Shown here in pieces: positions 19,642-26,738 of a DNA stretch of 53,718 nucleotides. Positions within the stretch are counted from its first letter, which is position 1. Every line of letters starts with the position of its first letter. The translations under genes were made by a program, and so were the position numbers. Origin of the DNA: JBFXAM01 sp050184295 (GTDB lineage Bacteria; Planctomycetota; Phycisphaerae; UBA1845; Fen-1342); contig JBFXAM010000016.1 of NCBI GenBank assembly GCA_050184295.1, positions 1-53,718 of the forward strand, written 5' to 3'. The notes beneath the pieces were generated by a model that ran no database searches, was not told where the DNA came from, and saw only the letters and a program-made list of their open reading frames with translations.

Positions 19642-20424
19642 TTACGCGGCCGCCTTGATCTTGTCGCGGCGGATCTGCGGCAGGAACGCGAGCAGCTTGT
19701 CCTGGGTGACGCGCGGGTTGTCTCCGGCGAGAATCGAGAGCACGCCTTGGAGCATCATTTCGCGATTCAGAATCTCCTCGCCCGAGCGCAGCGCGAGCTT
19801 GTCGCCGATCGGTCCGGCGATCGCGTTCGCGACGATCGCGCCGTACATGGTGGCGACGACCGCGAGCGCGAGCATCGCGCCCATCTTGCCGATGTCGCCG
19901 GAGCCGAGGTTGCCGAACATTCCCACCTGGCCGACCAGTGTGCCGACCAGACCGTACCCCGGTCCGTAGAGCTTGATCAGGTCAAAGAACTTCTTGCCGG
20001 CCTTGTGCCGCTCCTGAAGCGCCATCAGCTCCAGCCGCAGCACGGTCTGGATCGTGCCGGCGTCCGAACCGTCGATGACCATCTTCAAACCCGCGGTGAG
20101 AAAGGGGTCTTTCACGTTCTGCATTTCGCTCTCGAGCGCCAGCACACCGTCTCGCCGCGCTTTCTCGCTCAGCCGCGTCACGAGCTTGATCACCTCCGCG
20201 GGACTTTCGGACTTGTGGAACATGAAGCGGCGGATGAAGCCGGGAACCGCCTTCATCTTGTCCATGGGCATCGCCATGAAGCACACGCTGATCGATCCCC
20301 CGATCACCATCAGCACGCCTTCCATCGAGAAGAACATCTCGAAGTGGCCGTGTGACGTGTGATAGAATACGATCCCCAGGCACGTCACGCCGATGAGCAC
20401 GCCGATCAGGCTGGCAATATCCAC
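19642..20424 (-). CDS. motA: Flagellar stator protein MotA
   Basis: 260 residues with four hydrophobic spans. The first begins immediately after the start (DIASLIGVLIGVTCLGIVFY), the second covers MEGVLMVIGGSISVCFMAM, and the last two are around GPGYGLVGTLVGQVGMF and LALAVVATMYGAIVANAIAG. The Pro and Gly of the third span and the fourth-span pattern are those of the MotA/TolQ/ExbB proton-channel family, and the cytoplasmic loop (about 75-165) has the length of MotA rather than ExbB. GTG at 20424 is used because it directly starts the first membrane helix and follows a GGGGGG. A frame reading 42 codons farther upstream is arginine-rich and unlikely. Confidence 0.92.
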   Translation of the reverse strand: MDIASLIGVLIGVTCLGIVFYHTSHGHFEMFFSMEGVLMVIGGSISVCFMAMPMDKMKAVPGFIRRFMFHKSESPAEVIKLVTRLSEKARRDGVLALESEMQNVKDPFLTAGLKMVIDGSDAGTIQTVLRLELMALQERHKAGKKFFDLIKLYGPGYGLVGTLVGQVGMFGNLGSGDIGKMGAMLALAVVATMYGAIVANAIAGPIGDKLALRSGEEILNREMMLQGVLSILAGDNPRVTQDKLLAFLPQIRRDKIKAAA

Positions 20425-20570
20425 AGCGAAGTCCCCCCGAAACCTCCCGCACCGCACGCCGCCGTGCCGCCGCCCCGGGCGCGCGATGGCACCGCACGTT
20501 CTGTTGATCGGCTGGTGGGGATTGGGCCTTGGCTTGCGGCGCGAGGCCAAGGTGTGATGAGCCCGAGACT

Positions 20571-20578
20571 TTATCGGC
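20571..20578 (-). promoter_or_regulatory. GCCGATAA octamer, sigma-28 -10-like, upstream of motA
   Basis: The minus strand reads GCCGATAA, the consensus -10 element of flagellar sigma-28 promoters, 147 bp before the motA start. The matching TAAA -35 box is not found at the expected 15-bp spacing, so this is only a partial match. A second copy lies before the Maf-type gene (25360-25367). Confidence 0.28.
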
Positions 20579-20662
20579 GCGCTCGCGGGCGCCGGTCGGG
20601 CGCGAGTTGCTATCAGAATCGGGCTGCGTCCCGTGCGGTCGCCGCCGCCTGAGATCGGTGCG

Positions 20663-21043
20663 TCAGGCCGGCGGCGCCGGACTTTTGCGGCGCAGCGCGG
20701 CCAGACCCAGCACGAACCACCCGATCAGGAACGAGATGCCGCCGAGCGGTGTGATCGCCCCGAGCCAGCGCGTCCCGCTGAGCGCCAAGGCGTAGAGGCT
20801 GCCCGAGAAGAGCAGCGTTCCGACGACAAACGCGACGCCGGCGATCCGCGCCAGCGGCCCGCCGCGCGAGTCGTGGAGCACTCCGACCGCGATCAGCGCC
20901 AGCGCGTGGTACATCTGGTATTCGGCGCCCGTCTCAAAAACCGCCAGCAGGTCCGCCGGCAGCTTGGCCTGGAGACCGTGCGCCGCGAACGCGCCGGCCG
21001 CGACGGAGATCAGCGCGCTAAAGCAGCCCAGCGAGTACCACAC
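20663..21043 (-). CDS. DUF423 family membrane protein
   Basis: 126 residues, all of it four hydrophobic spans. The N-terminus has the conserved small-residue helix then GAFAAHGLQ, followed by YQMYHALALI, GSLYALALSG and TPLGGISFLIGW. These are the hallmarks of the DUF423/YgdD family of small inner-membrane proteins, whose function is unknown. Starts with GTG at 21043 (a GGA lies about 10 nt upstream). It sits between the motA upstream region and the zinc-ribbon gene, all on the same strand. Confidence 0.85.
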   Translation of the reverse strand: MWYSLGCFSALISVAAGAFAAHGLQAKLPADLLAVFETGAEYQMYHALALIAVGVLHDSRGGPLARIAGVAFVVGTLLFSGSLYALALSGTRWLGAITPLGGISFLIGWFVLGLAALRRKSPAPPA

Positions 21044-21100
21044 GCGCGCGATTGTCCGGTCCGTGGAGCGCCGCCGTCAAGTCGAGCGCGGGCGGCGCGG

Positions 21101-21400
21101 CTACGACTTGGAGTCGTCGCTCGTGCCGGTCTTCATGCGGATAGGTCCCTTGCTGCGGCGACCGGGATCGGATTCGGTCGTGGAAGGCATGTTGATGACG
21201 CGCGGCTGGTCGACGGCATCCTCCTCGTCGGCTTCGTTCAGCCACGAGAGGACGCTGTCTTCGAGTGTGCCGTTCCCGAGTTTGGGCACCGAGAACTTCT
21301 CACCGCACTGCTTGCAGCGCGCCGAGCGGCCCTGGTACTCGACCGGGAGGCGGTACTTCGCCCCGCAATTCTGACAAACACATTTGAGAGTTTCTGTCAC
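21101..21400 (-). CDS. Small zinc-ribbon protein
   Basis: 99 residues. The N-terminal 40 residues hold two CxxC knuckles, CVCQNCG and CKQCG, spaced like the MJ0042-type zinc finger common in planctomycete and deltaproteobacterial proteins. The rest is polar and acidic (LNEADEEDAVDQ) with no recognised fold. GTG at 21400 is preceded by a near-perfect Shine-Dalgarno (GAGGTGA). The function is unknown; such modules are usually protein- or nucleic-acid-binding. Confidence in the gene is good, in any role low. Confidence 0.75.
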   Translation of the reverse strand: MTETLKCVCQNCGAKYRLPVEYQGRSARCKQCGEKFSVPKLGNGTLEDSVLSWLNEADEEDAVDQPRVINMPSTTESDPGRRSKGPIRMKTGTSDDSKS

Positions 21401-21704
21401 AGCTCACCTCGCTGTTCGGACGCTGCTTCCGCCCGGGCGCGCCTACGGCGGGCCCGGCTCTCGAAAGCGGTCCGAGGCCGCAAATTCGGACATTTTCATG
21501 TCGGCTGAGGCACGAATCTGCGAATGAACGAGATGAGGCAGTTTCAATCGCGAAAATATATAATGGCGAAGCACGCGGCTGCTCAGCCAGCAACCTCACG
21601 CGTAATCCTATCGGGACGGAGCCACACTTTCAATGAGAAATTCACACGTTCGCTGACGGCAATCCGTCCCATCGTCCAACATCTTACGCGATGACGGTCG
21701 GCCG
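21401..21704. other. Intergenic region with AT-rich promoter-like patch
   Basis: 304 bp between the zinc-ribbon start and the end of the NTase-radical-SAM gene. An AT-rich block at 21553-21564 (minus-strand ATTATATATTTT) stands out and may be the promoter of the zinc-ribbon gene with a leader of about 150 nt. No gene was seen. Confidence 0.35.
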
Positions 21705-23357
21705 TCATGGTCGTGACCATTCCTTACAATTCGCGCACAGCGGCAGCGACCCCCACTCCAGCCGCGCATGTGCGTCACGCGCCGCCCCGAGCGCCGCGCC
21801 TCGCCATAGCGACTCGACGCTCTCCGTCCGCCAGTCGCCCAGCACCGTCAGCCCCGACGTGTCCTGTCCGCACAACGGCGTCCGTCCGTCCCCAAGCAAA
21901 GTCACACGCCGCCGGAGTCGCGCACAAGGCCGGCGGATCGGCGGCGTGGTCGGCAGCAGCCCGTCCGGCGGCATCACACCGCCGAACTCGTTATAGCCCT
22001 CGATTACGGCCCAGCCGGTCGTCTGGGTCCAGCGGTCGAAAAACGCCTCCATTTCGCCAATCGTGCCCGACGACCGAACCAGACTCGGCGCGACCAGAGG
22101 CTGCGGCGATGTGCGAACGACGCGCTCGCGCTGGATCCGCTCGATATTCGCGAGCACGCGCTCGTACGCGTCCACGCCGTGCACCGCCCGATACGTCGCG
22201 GGCGAGTTCGCATCGATTGGCACCTGTAACACGTCGACCGCGGATTCGAACAGCGCCGCGAACGCCGCGTCGGGAAGCTCGACCAGCGGCGACACGACGG
22301 CGAGTCCACAGACGCCGGCGGCGCGAATTCGCCGGCACGCGTCCGCGAAGTCCGGGTGTGCGAGCGGGTCGCCGTGCCCCGCGAGCACGATCAGCCGGTC
22401 GTCGTACGCGCCCAGCTCGCGCGCGACGCGCTCGAGCGCGTCGAGCTCCGTCACGCGCCGCCGCGGCACACGCGCCCCGCGCGGTCGCAGCGTCGTGTCC
22501 GGCAGCGGGTCGTCCGTCGTCAGCTCGATCTCGACTTCGCGCGGCAGCGTTTCGTCGACGCCGGTGCTCGCGGTGCGCCGCTCGCGAAGAAACGCGGCGA
22601 GCGTGGCTGCGTCAGCGTCGGCGCCGCAGTGTTGAAACAAGTGCTCCAGCCGCGCGCGGCTCGCGCGCGTGTCGGCGACGAACCGCGCCGCGGTGTGCGC
22701 GACGCTGGCGGGCGCGGCCAGGCAAACGGGGTGTGTGATTGGATCGGCCTGGGCGATCTCGGGGCGGTAACTGAGCAGCACGCCGAGCGGCACGTCCTGC
22801 TCGAGCAAGTCGCGCGTCACCCCGCGGCGCAGAATGGCGCCGCCGAACCCCGGCGGAGCGTGGGTGAACGCGAAGCGCGCGTCGTCGGCGTGGTCGCGCT
22901 GGTGCGCGAGGAGCGCCGTGCACAGCCCGACATCGAGCGCCGCCTGGTGCGCCTCGACGCAGAGCACGCCTTCGCACTCGTAGTGGTCGAGCACGCGCGC
23001 GACGGCCAGCGGCTCGACGAACTCGTCGAACCACGTCGTCGCGAACGGGCTGCCGCGCCAGCCGTCCAGGTTCCACTTCCGCGCGCTGCGCACCAGTCCG
23101 CGCCGCGGGCGGCGCCCGTCATCGAGCGCGAGCACGTCGAACACGCCGGGCAGGGCAGCCTGCTCGATCGCCGCGCGCGCGCGGTCCGCGTCGCGCGGGC
23201 GCACGAAGAGGCAGCGCGCCGCGGCGCCGTCGACGCGCGCCGCGCGCCGCAACGTGTGCGCGATCACCGGCGCACCGGCGAGCGGCGTCTCCAGCGCTGC
23301 GCGCCCGCCCAGGAAGCTCTCTTCGAAGTCGGCGAAGACGGCCAACACGAGTTTCAT
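21705..23357 (-). CDS. Fusion of nucleotidyltransferase-like domain and degenerate radical-SAM/SPASM domain
   Basis: 550 residues. Residues 1-260 look like a sugar-nucleotidyltransferase (SpsF/GT-A-like) domain with a diverged start (VLAVFADFEESFLGG). From 275 a radical-SAM-like barrel begins with the usual strand IELTT, but the positions of the CX3CX2C cluster (283, 287 and 290) are Asp, Asp and Leu. The GGE-like motif is present as LAGHGDPLAHPDF (325-337). A SPASM-type end follows (478-547) with four Cys: Cys478, Cys496 in TPLCGQD, and Cys541/Cys544 in LCANC. The ATG overlaps the stop of the upstream Maf-type gene (ATGA), so the two are co-translated. Role: probably a partner in flagellar or surface glycosylation; enzymatic radical chemistry looks impossible as it stands. 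Confidence 0.75.
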   Translation of the reverse strand: MKLVLAVFADFEESFLGGRAALETPLAGAPVIAHTLRRAARVDGAAARCLFVRPRDADRARAAIEQAALPGVFDVLALDDGRRPRRGLVRSARKWNLDGWRGSPFATTWFDEFVEPLAVARVLDHYECEGVLCVEAHQAALDVGLCTALLAHQRDHADDARFAFTHAPPGFGGAILRRGVTRDLLEQDVPLGVLLSYRPEIAQADPITHPVCLAAPASVAHTAARFVADTRASRARLEHLFQHCGADADAATLAAFLRERRTASTGVDETLPREVEIELTTDDPLPDTTLRPRGARVPRRRVTELDALERVARELGAYDDRLIVLAGHGDPLAHPDFADACRRIRAAGVCGLAVVSPLVELPDAAFAALFESAVDVLQVPIDANSPATYRAVHGVDAYERVLANIERIQRERVVRTSPQPLVAPSLVRSSGTIGEMEAFFDRWTQTTGWAVIEGYNEFGGVMPPDGLLPTTPPIRRPCARLRRRVTLLGDGRTPLCGQDTSGLTVLGDWRTESVESLWRGAALGAARDAHARLEWGSLPLCANCKEWSRP

Positions 23358-25291
23358 GCCGTCTCCTCGCCCAGCCGCGCGCGCGCCTCGGGCAGCATGG
23401 TCTCGAGATAGCGGCAACCGTCGATGAACGCGCTGACGAATTCGATGTCGCGCTGCACGCGCTGTCGCGCGGTCTCCGCTGTCTCGATCGCCTGTTCGCC
23501 GAGCCGCCGGTCCGCGTTCAGGCGCCGCAGTTCGCCGAGCTGCGCGACCTGGACGACGAGCGCATACGCGTCCTCGTGCTTCTGCATGCCGACGCGCAGC
23601 GTGTCGACGCGCACCAGCAGGCGGTTGAAGTCGCGCGGCTCGTTCACGCGCGTGAGCAACTGCTCCAGCAGGCCGCGCACTTGCTCGGCGATCCCGCGCA
23701 TCGCCGCGATCTCGCGCACGCGCTGGTCGAGCGCCGCCCGCGCCCGCGCCATCGACGCCGGCGCCGCGCCGCTTGCGCCCGCGGTTGCGAACAGTCCCGC
23801 CGGCAGCGGCCGCGTGCAATAGCGCGTCGCCGCCTCCGCCAGCGACATCACGGTCGTGCCCGCCAGGCGCATGCCGACCTCGCCGGCGTGGATCACGTTC
23901 GCGCGGCACTGCATGAAGTGCGCCTGGAACTGCTCCGCATAGGTGAACAACTGCTCGTCGGTGTAGGTCGGCCGTCCGTGCACATCCGCGACCGTGCGGA
24001 GGATGGGGCGGTTGCGTACGATCCGCTCCCACTGCTTCATCTCGATGGTCTGGAACCGGCCCAGCTCCGGCTCCCAGGTCTGCTCGATGGGCATGCCCGG
24101 CGGATAGTAGAGCCCGTCGGAGAAGCAGAGGTCCTGCCCGACGAGGATGATCGGGTCGCAGCCCAGGTGCTCCGCGAGAAAGAACGCCAGGTGCGCGACC
24201 GTGCTGCCCGCCGGCAGCGCGCCGCGCCGCGGAGCCGCGTCGCGCAGCAGCTCGTCGGCAAAGCTCGAATGCAGGACCTGCTTGCGCCCCGGATACGCGT
24301 CAAGCACGTGCCACGTCGCCTTCGGTTCCGCCACGAGCACGCAATCGCCCACGTCGCCGGTGTCACGGAAGAACTGCGCCGACACCGCGTGATAGTCGAG
24401 GCTGGTGACGAAGTGCGGCGGCCGACCGTGCGACAACAGCAGCTTGAACACGGTCTGTACGGCGATGATCACGGCGCGATCGTGCAGCGCCAGCACGGCG
24501 TCGAGCTGCCGCGCGAGTGAGGGGCCGGCTGCGACGACGATCGCCGGATACCCTGCGGCGCGCCCCTGGAGCGTCTCGACGCCGGGATCGCGAAGGTAGT
24601 CGGGCAGGTTGAACGCGATGTTCTTGCAGGTCGCGCGGGCGTTTCGCAGCAGCGAGACCATCTGCAACCGGCAAAACGTCACGAACTCCGTGATCAGCCG
24701 GCGCATCTGCTGGTGAAAGGCCGCGCCGACGCGGGCGGAGTACGGCAGCACGACGAGCTGCATGCCGAGCATGAGATTGGCGTTGACGGGGGTCAACCGC
24801 TCGTGGATCAGCCGCTTGTCGGGCGCGGTGAGAAAAAGGAGCCTTCCTTCGCGCAGCAGCGGCGTGAAGTCGCAGACGCAGCAGCCCGCCTTGAGCAGGG
24901 CCAGGTCGCCCTCGACGACGACGACGAGCGGCTTGTCATAGCGGCGTTCGAGCTCCAGCAGGTGATAGCCGAGGCCCGCGCCGCAGACGACGAACGTCGG
25001 GTTCTCGGCGGCCGGCAGCGCGTCGACGAAACGGGCCGCCTCAGCGCGCGGCTGATAGCGGCTGTGGGCGTAGAGCTCGGCGCCGTCGTCGGCGCGGACG
25101 CGCACGCTCGCGTGTCCGTCGCGGGTGCGTTCGATCACCGGCAGGGCGGCAAAAGGCAGGGCGTCGAGCGCGGCGGCGAGCTCCGGTGCACAGCGATAGA
25201 GCGCGCCGAGGTTGGCCAGCCAGCAGCGCAGGGCTTGCGCACCGTCCGTGGCGCGCTCCCGCGGCGAGTCGAGCGTCGTCGTCACCAGCAT
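23354..25291 (-). CDS. Maf-type motility accessory glycosyltransferase (MptE-like/DUF115)
   Basis: 645 residues. The central region (about 225-400) has the DUF115/MptE-like signature (PF01973): IVVAAGPSLARQL (251-263), VTSLDYHAV (295-303) and ILVGQDLCFSDGLYY (382-396). The N-terminal domain (YDKPLVVVVEGDLALLKAG) and a helical C-terminus complete a typical motility-accessory-factor architecture. In flagellated bacteria such proteins transfer pseudaminic or legionaminic acids to flagellin. Start: ATG at 25291 begins the domain; the frame continues about 119 codons upstream but that part is Arg/Pro-rich and lacks content. Its stop overlaps the next gene's ATG. motAB and a neuABC set in this window supply a plausible context. 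Confidence 0.85.
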   Translation of the reverse strand: MLVTTTLDSPRERATDGAQALRCWLANLGALYRCAPELAAALDALPFAALPVIERTRDGHASVRVRADDGAELYAHSRYQPRAEAARFVDALPAAENPTFVVCGAGLGYHLLELERRYDKPLVVVVEGDLALLKAGCCVCDFTPLLREGRLLFLTAPDKRLIHERLTPVNANLMLGMQLVVLPYSARVGAAFHQQMRRLITEFVTFCRLQMVSLLRNARATCKNIAFNLPDYLRDPGVETLQGRAAGYPAIVVAAGPSLARQLDAVLALHDRAVIIAVQTVFKLLLSHGRPPHFVTSLDYHAVSAQFFRDTGDVGDCVLVAEPKATWHVLDAYPGRKQVLHSSFADELLRDAAPRRGALPAGSTVAHLAFFLAEHLGCDPIILVGQDLCFSDGLYYPPGMPIEQTWEPELGRFQTIEMKQWERIVRNRPILRTVADVHGRPTYTDEQLFTYAEQFQAHFMQCRANVIHAGEVGMRLAGTTVMSLAEAATRYCTRPLPAGLFATAGASGAAPASMARARAALDQRVREIAAMRGIAEQVRGLLEQLLTRVNEPRDFNRLLVRVDTLRVGMQKHEDAYALVVQVAQLGELRRLNADRRLGEQAIETAETARQRVQRDIEFVSAFIDGCRYLETMLPEARARLGEETA

Positions 25292-25653
25292 CCGTCCGTC
25301 TCTGCGCGTGCGCCAGATCGCGACGCAGCCGGCGCCCCAGGTCGTCGCACGCAGCCTTCTTATCGGCTTGTGAATTCGGTGCGGCGGACATCGGATTCGC
25401 TCAACCGGAATCCGGACGCCGTCGATAGGGATTCTTGTCCGGCGCAACCCCATGGCGCGGCGCGTGCGAGCAACCGGTCGTCGGCGTGCGGCAGCCGGCG
25501 GACGCGTCGGCTCGGTGGACCCGGGCGATTGAGCATCCTGACCCTGCGACACAACGGCGTGCGGAGAGTTCGGATCAACGGACGTAGAGACAGAGTCGAA
25601 TCGGATTGACTCGCAGAGTGTGTTCCACAATTCCGAAAGAGGAGTCACGACCT
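25292..25653. other. Divergent intergenic region between the Maf-type gene and the 98-residue gene
   Basis: 362 bp between two genes transcribed outwards. It contains the minus-strand GCCGATAA at 25360-25367 (listed separately) and a TTGACT at 25606-25611 on the plus strand that lacks a clear -10 partner. Frames crossing it are Arg/Pro-rich and look non-coding. Confidence 0.4.
25360..25367 (-). promoter_or_regulatory. GCCGATAA octamer, sigma-28 -10-like, upstream of the Maf-type gene
   Basis: The minus strand reads GCCGATAA 69 bp before the start at 25291, an exact match to the flagellar sigma-28 -10 element. No TAAA-type -35 is found 15 bp farther upstream. The position is right for a promoter, the match incomplete. 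Confidence 0.3.
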
Positions 25654-25950
25654 ATGACGACCCAGACCAGCCAGAGCAGCAGCTACAGCACGAACGCCCA
25701 GTGGAATTCGGCTTCGGTCGGCACCACGTTCCCGTTCGACGGCATCAACGCGCCGGGCGCCTACATCTGCAATTGGAGCGGCCACCTGCTGCGCGTTCCC
25801 GAGGACGGCGTCGTCCCGGGTCGCTCGCCGCTGATCAACCTGATCGGCCCCGAGCCGCTCATGGTCACCAAGATCAGCGACAACCCCTACCTGACGCTGA
25901 CCAAGGCGAAGCTGATCGCGTCGAACTTCGACATCACGGTGAACTTCTAA
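25654..25950 (+). CDS. 98-residue protein of unknown function
   Basis: No family was recognised. The first 20 residues are Ser/Thr/Gln-rich (TSQSSSYSTN), the rest compact and likely beta-rich: GINAPGAYICNWSGHLLRVP, then NLIGPEPLMVTKI and a Lys-containing end finishing NFDITVNF. There is no signal peptide or membrane span. It has a good Shine-Dalgarno (AAAGAGGAG about 10 nt upstream), C-ending codons throughout and its own strong terminator, suggesting a well-expressed monocistronic gene. It is divergent from the Maf-type glycosylation operon. A structural or secreted small protein is possible; nothing shows an enzyme. Confidence 0.75.
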   Translation: MTTQTSQSSSYSTNAQWNSASVGTTFPFDGINAPGAYICNWSGHLLRVPEDGVVPGRSPLINLIGPEPLMVTKISDNPYLTLTKAKLIASNFDITVNF

Positions 25951-26028
25951 GCGAAGCCCCCGTGAACCGGGTCCGCAACGCGGGCTGATGTGACCGGATC
26001 GAAGCAGTAGTTCCGCACGCCGAAATCA

Positions 26029-26063
26029 CGAGCAGGCGAGGTCCACCGGGCCTCGCCTGCTCG
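26029..26063 (+). terminator. Strong hairpin terminator after the 98-residue gene
   Basis: A perfect 13-bp stem (CGAGCAGGCGAGG / CCTCGCCTGCTCG) with a 9-nt loop, 79 bp after the stop codon at 25950. The T-tract is short (CTTTCG). It also lies just downstream of the convergent gene that ends at 26087 and could stop both. Confidence 0.75.
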
Positions 26064-26086
26064 CTTTCGCGCCCGCGCCGCGCAGC

Positions 26087-26539
26087 CTACGACCGCGGCT
26101 CCCCCTCGTGTGGCCCGCCCGGCGGCACCGGCCGCGGCGGCGGCTGGAGCACTTGAAACCGCCGCCGGCCGAGCATCTCGCCGCCCGCCCAGAGCTCGAA
26201 GGCGTATTGTCCCGCCGCGGGGAATTGCAGCCGCTGCATCGTGAACACGAGGTCGACGACCGCGAGCGGGTTCGGCGCCTCGACGGCGCCGCGGCCGCTG
26301 AAGAGCACGGTGTCGTCGGCGTCGCGCGCGAGGCGGATTTCCAGCTCCGCGCGCGACGAGATTTCCGTCAACGACGCGAGCACCGCGATGTGCGGCACCT
26401 GCGCCGGGATGTGCGGCACGATGATCATGTTGAACATGCCGATCGCGCTCTTCTTGTTCGTCAGGCGATCGTCGATCACCTGGTCGCAGACGAGCAGCGA
26501 AACCAGCGTGGGCAGCGCCCCGCGGGGCAGGTCACTCAT
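26087..26539 (-). CDS. Conserved planctomycete-type protein, DUF6941-like
   Basis: 150 residues. The N-terminal VSLLVCDQVIDDRLTNKKSA and the following IGMFNMIIVPHIP strand resemble the DUF6941 family, an uncharacterised beta-sandwich type found in planctomycetes and relatives. The assignment is from memory of the pattern and is tentative. The C-terminus is Pro-rich (LQPPPRPVPPGGPHEG). The second ATG (26539) is chosen over the one two codons earlier because GGGAG then sits at the correct 6-nt distance. It is convergent with the 98-residue gene and divergent from batD. Confidence 0.7.
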   Translation of the reverse strand: MSDLPRGALPTLVSLLVCDQVIDDRLTNKKSAIGMFNMIIVPHIPAQVPHIAVLASLTEISSRAELEIRLARDADDTVLFSGRGAVEAPNPLAVVDLVFTMQRLQFPAAGQYAFELWAGGEMLGRRRFQVLQPPPRPVPPGGPHEGEPRS

Positions 26540-26738
26540 TCCCATCTCCCTCGGCGAATCGAGGTATCATATTCCGGCCAGCGGAGGCTCGCGAGCCGCG
26601 ATCCGCCGCTCGGGAGTTCCAATTGGCTCGCGTGTGCTCGCCCAGCATCAGCCGCTCGCGGCGCAGCCGGGAACGGCCGCGCGCCCGCCGAGGAGAGGGT
26701 TTTGCCAGACCCGGCGCCCCGCCGGCGTCTAGGGACAT

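Noticed and set aside
18440..19969. 509-residue open frame on the plus strand
   Set aside because: Antisense to motB and the end of motA, which carry clear functional residues.
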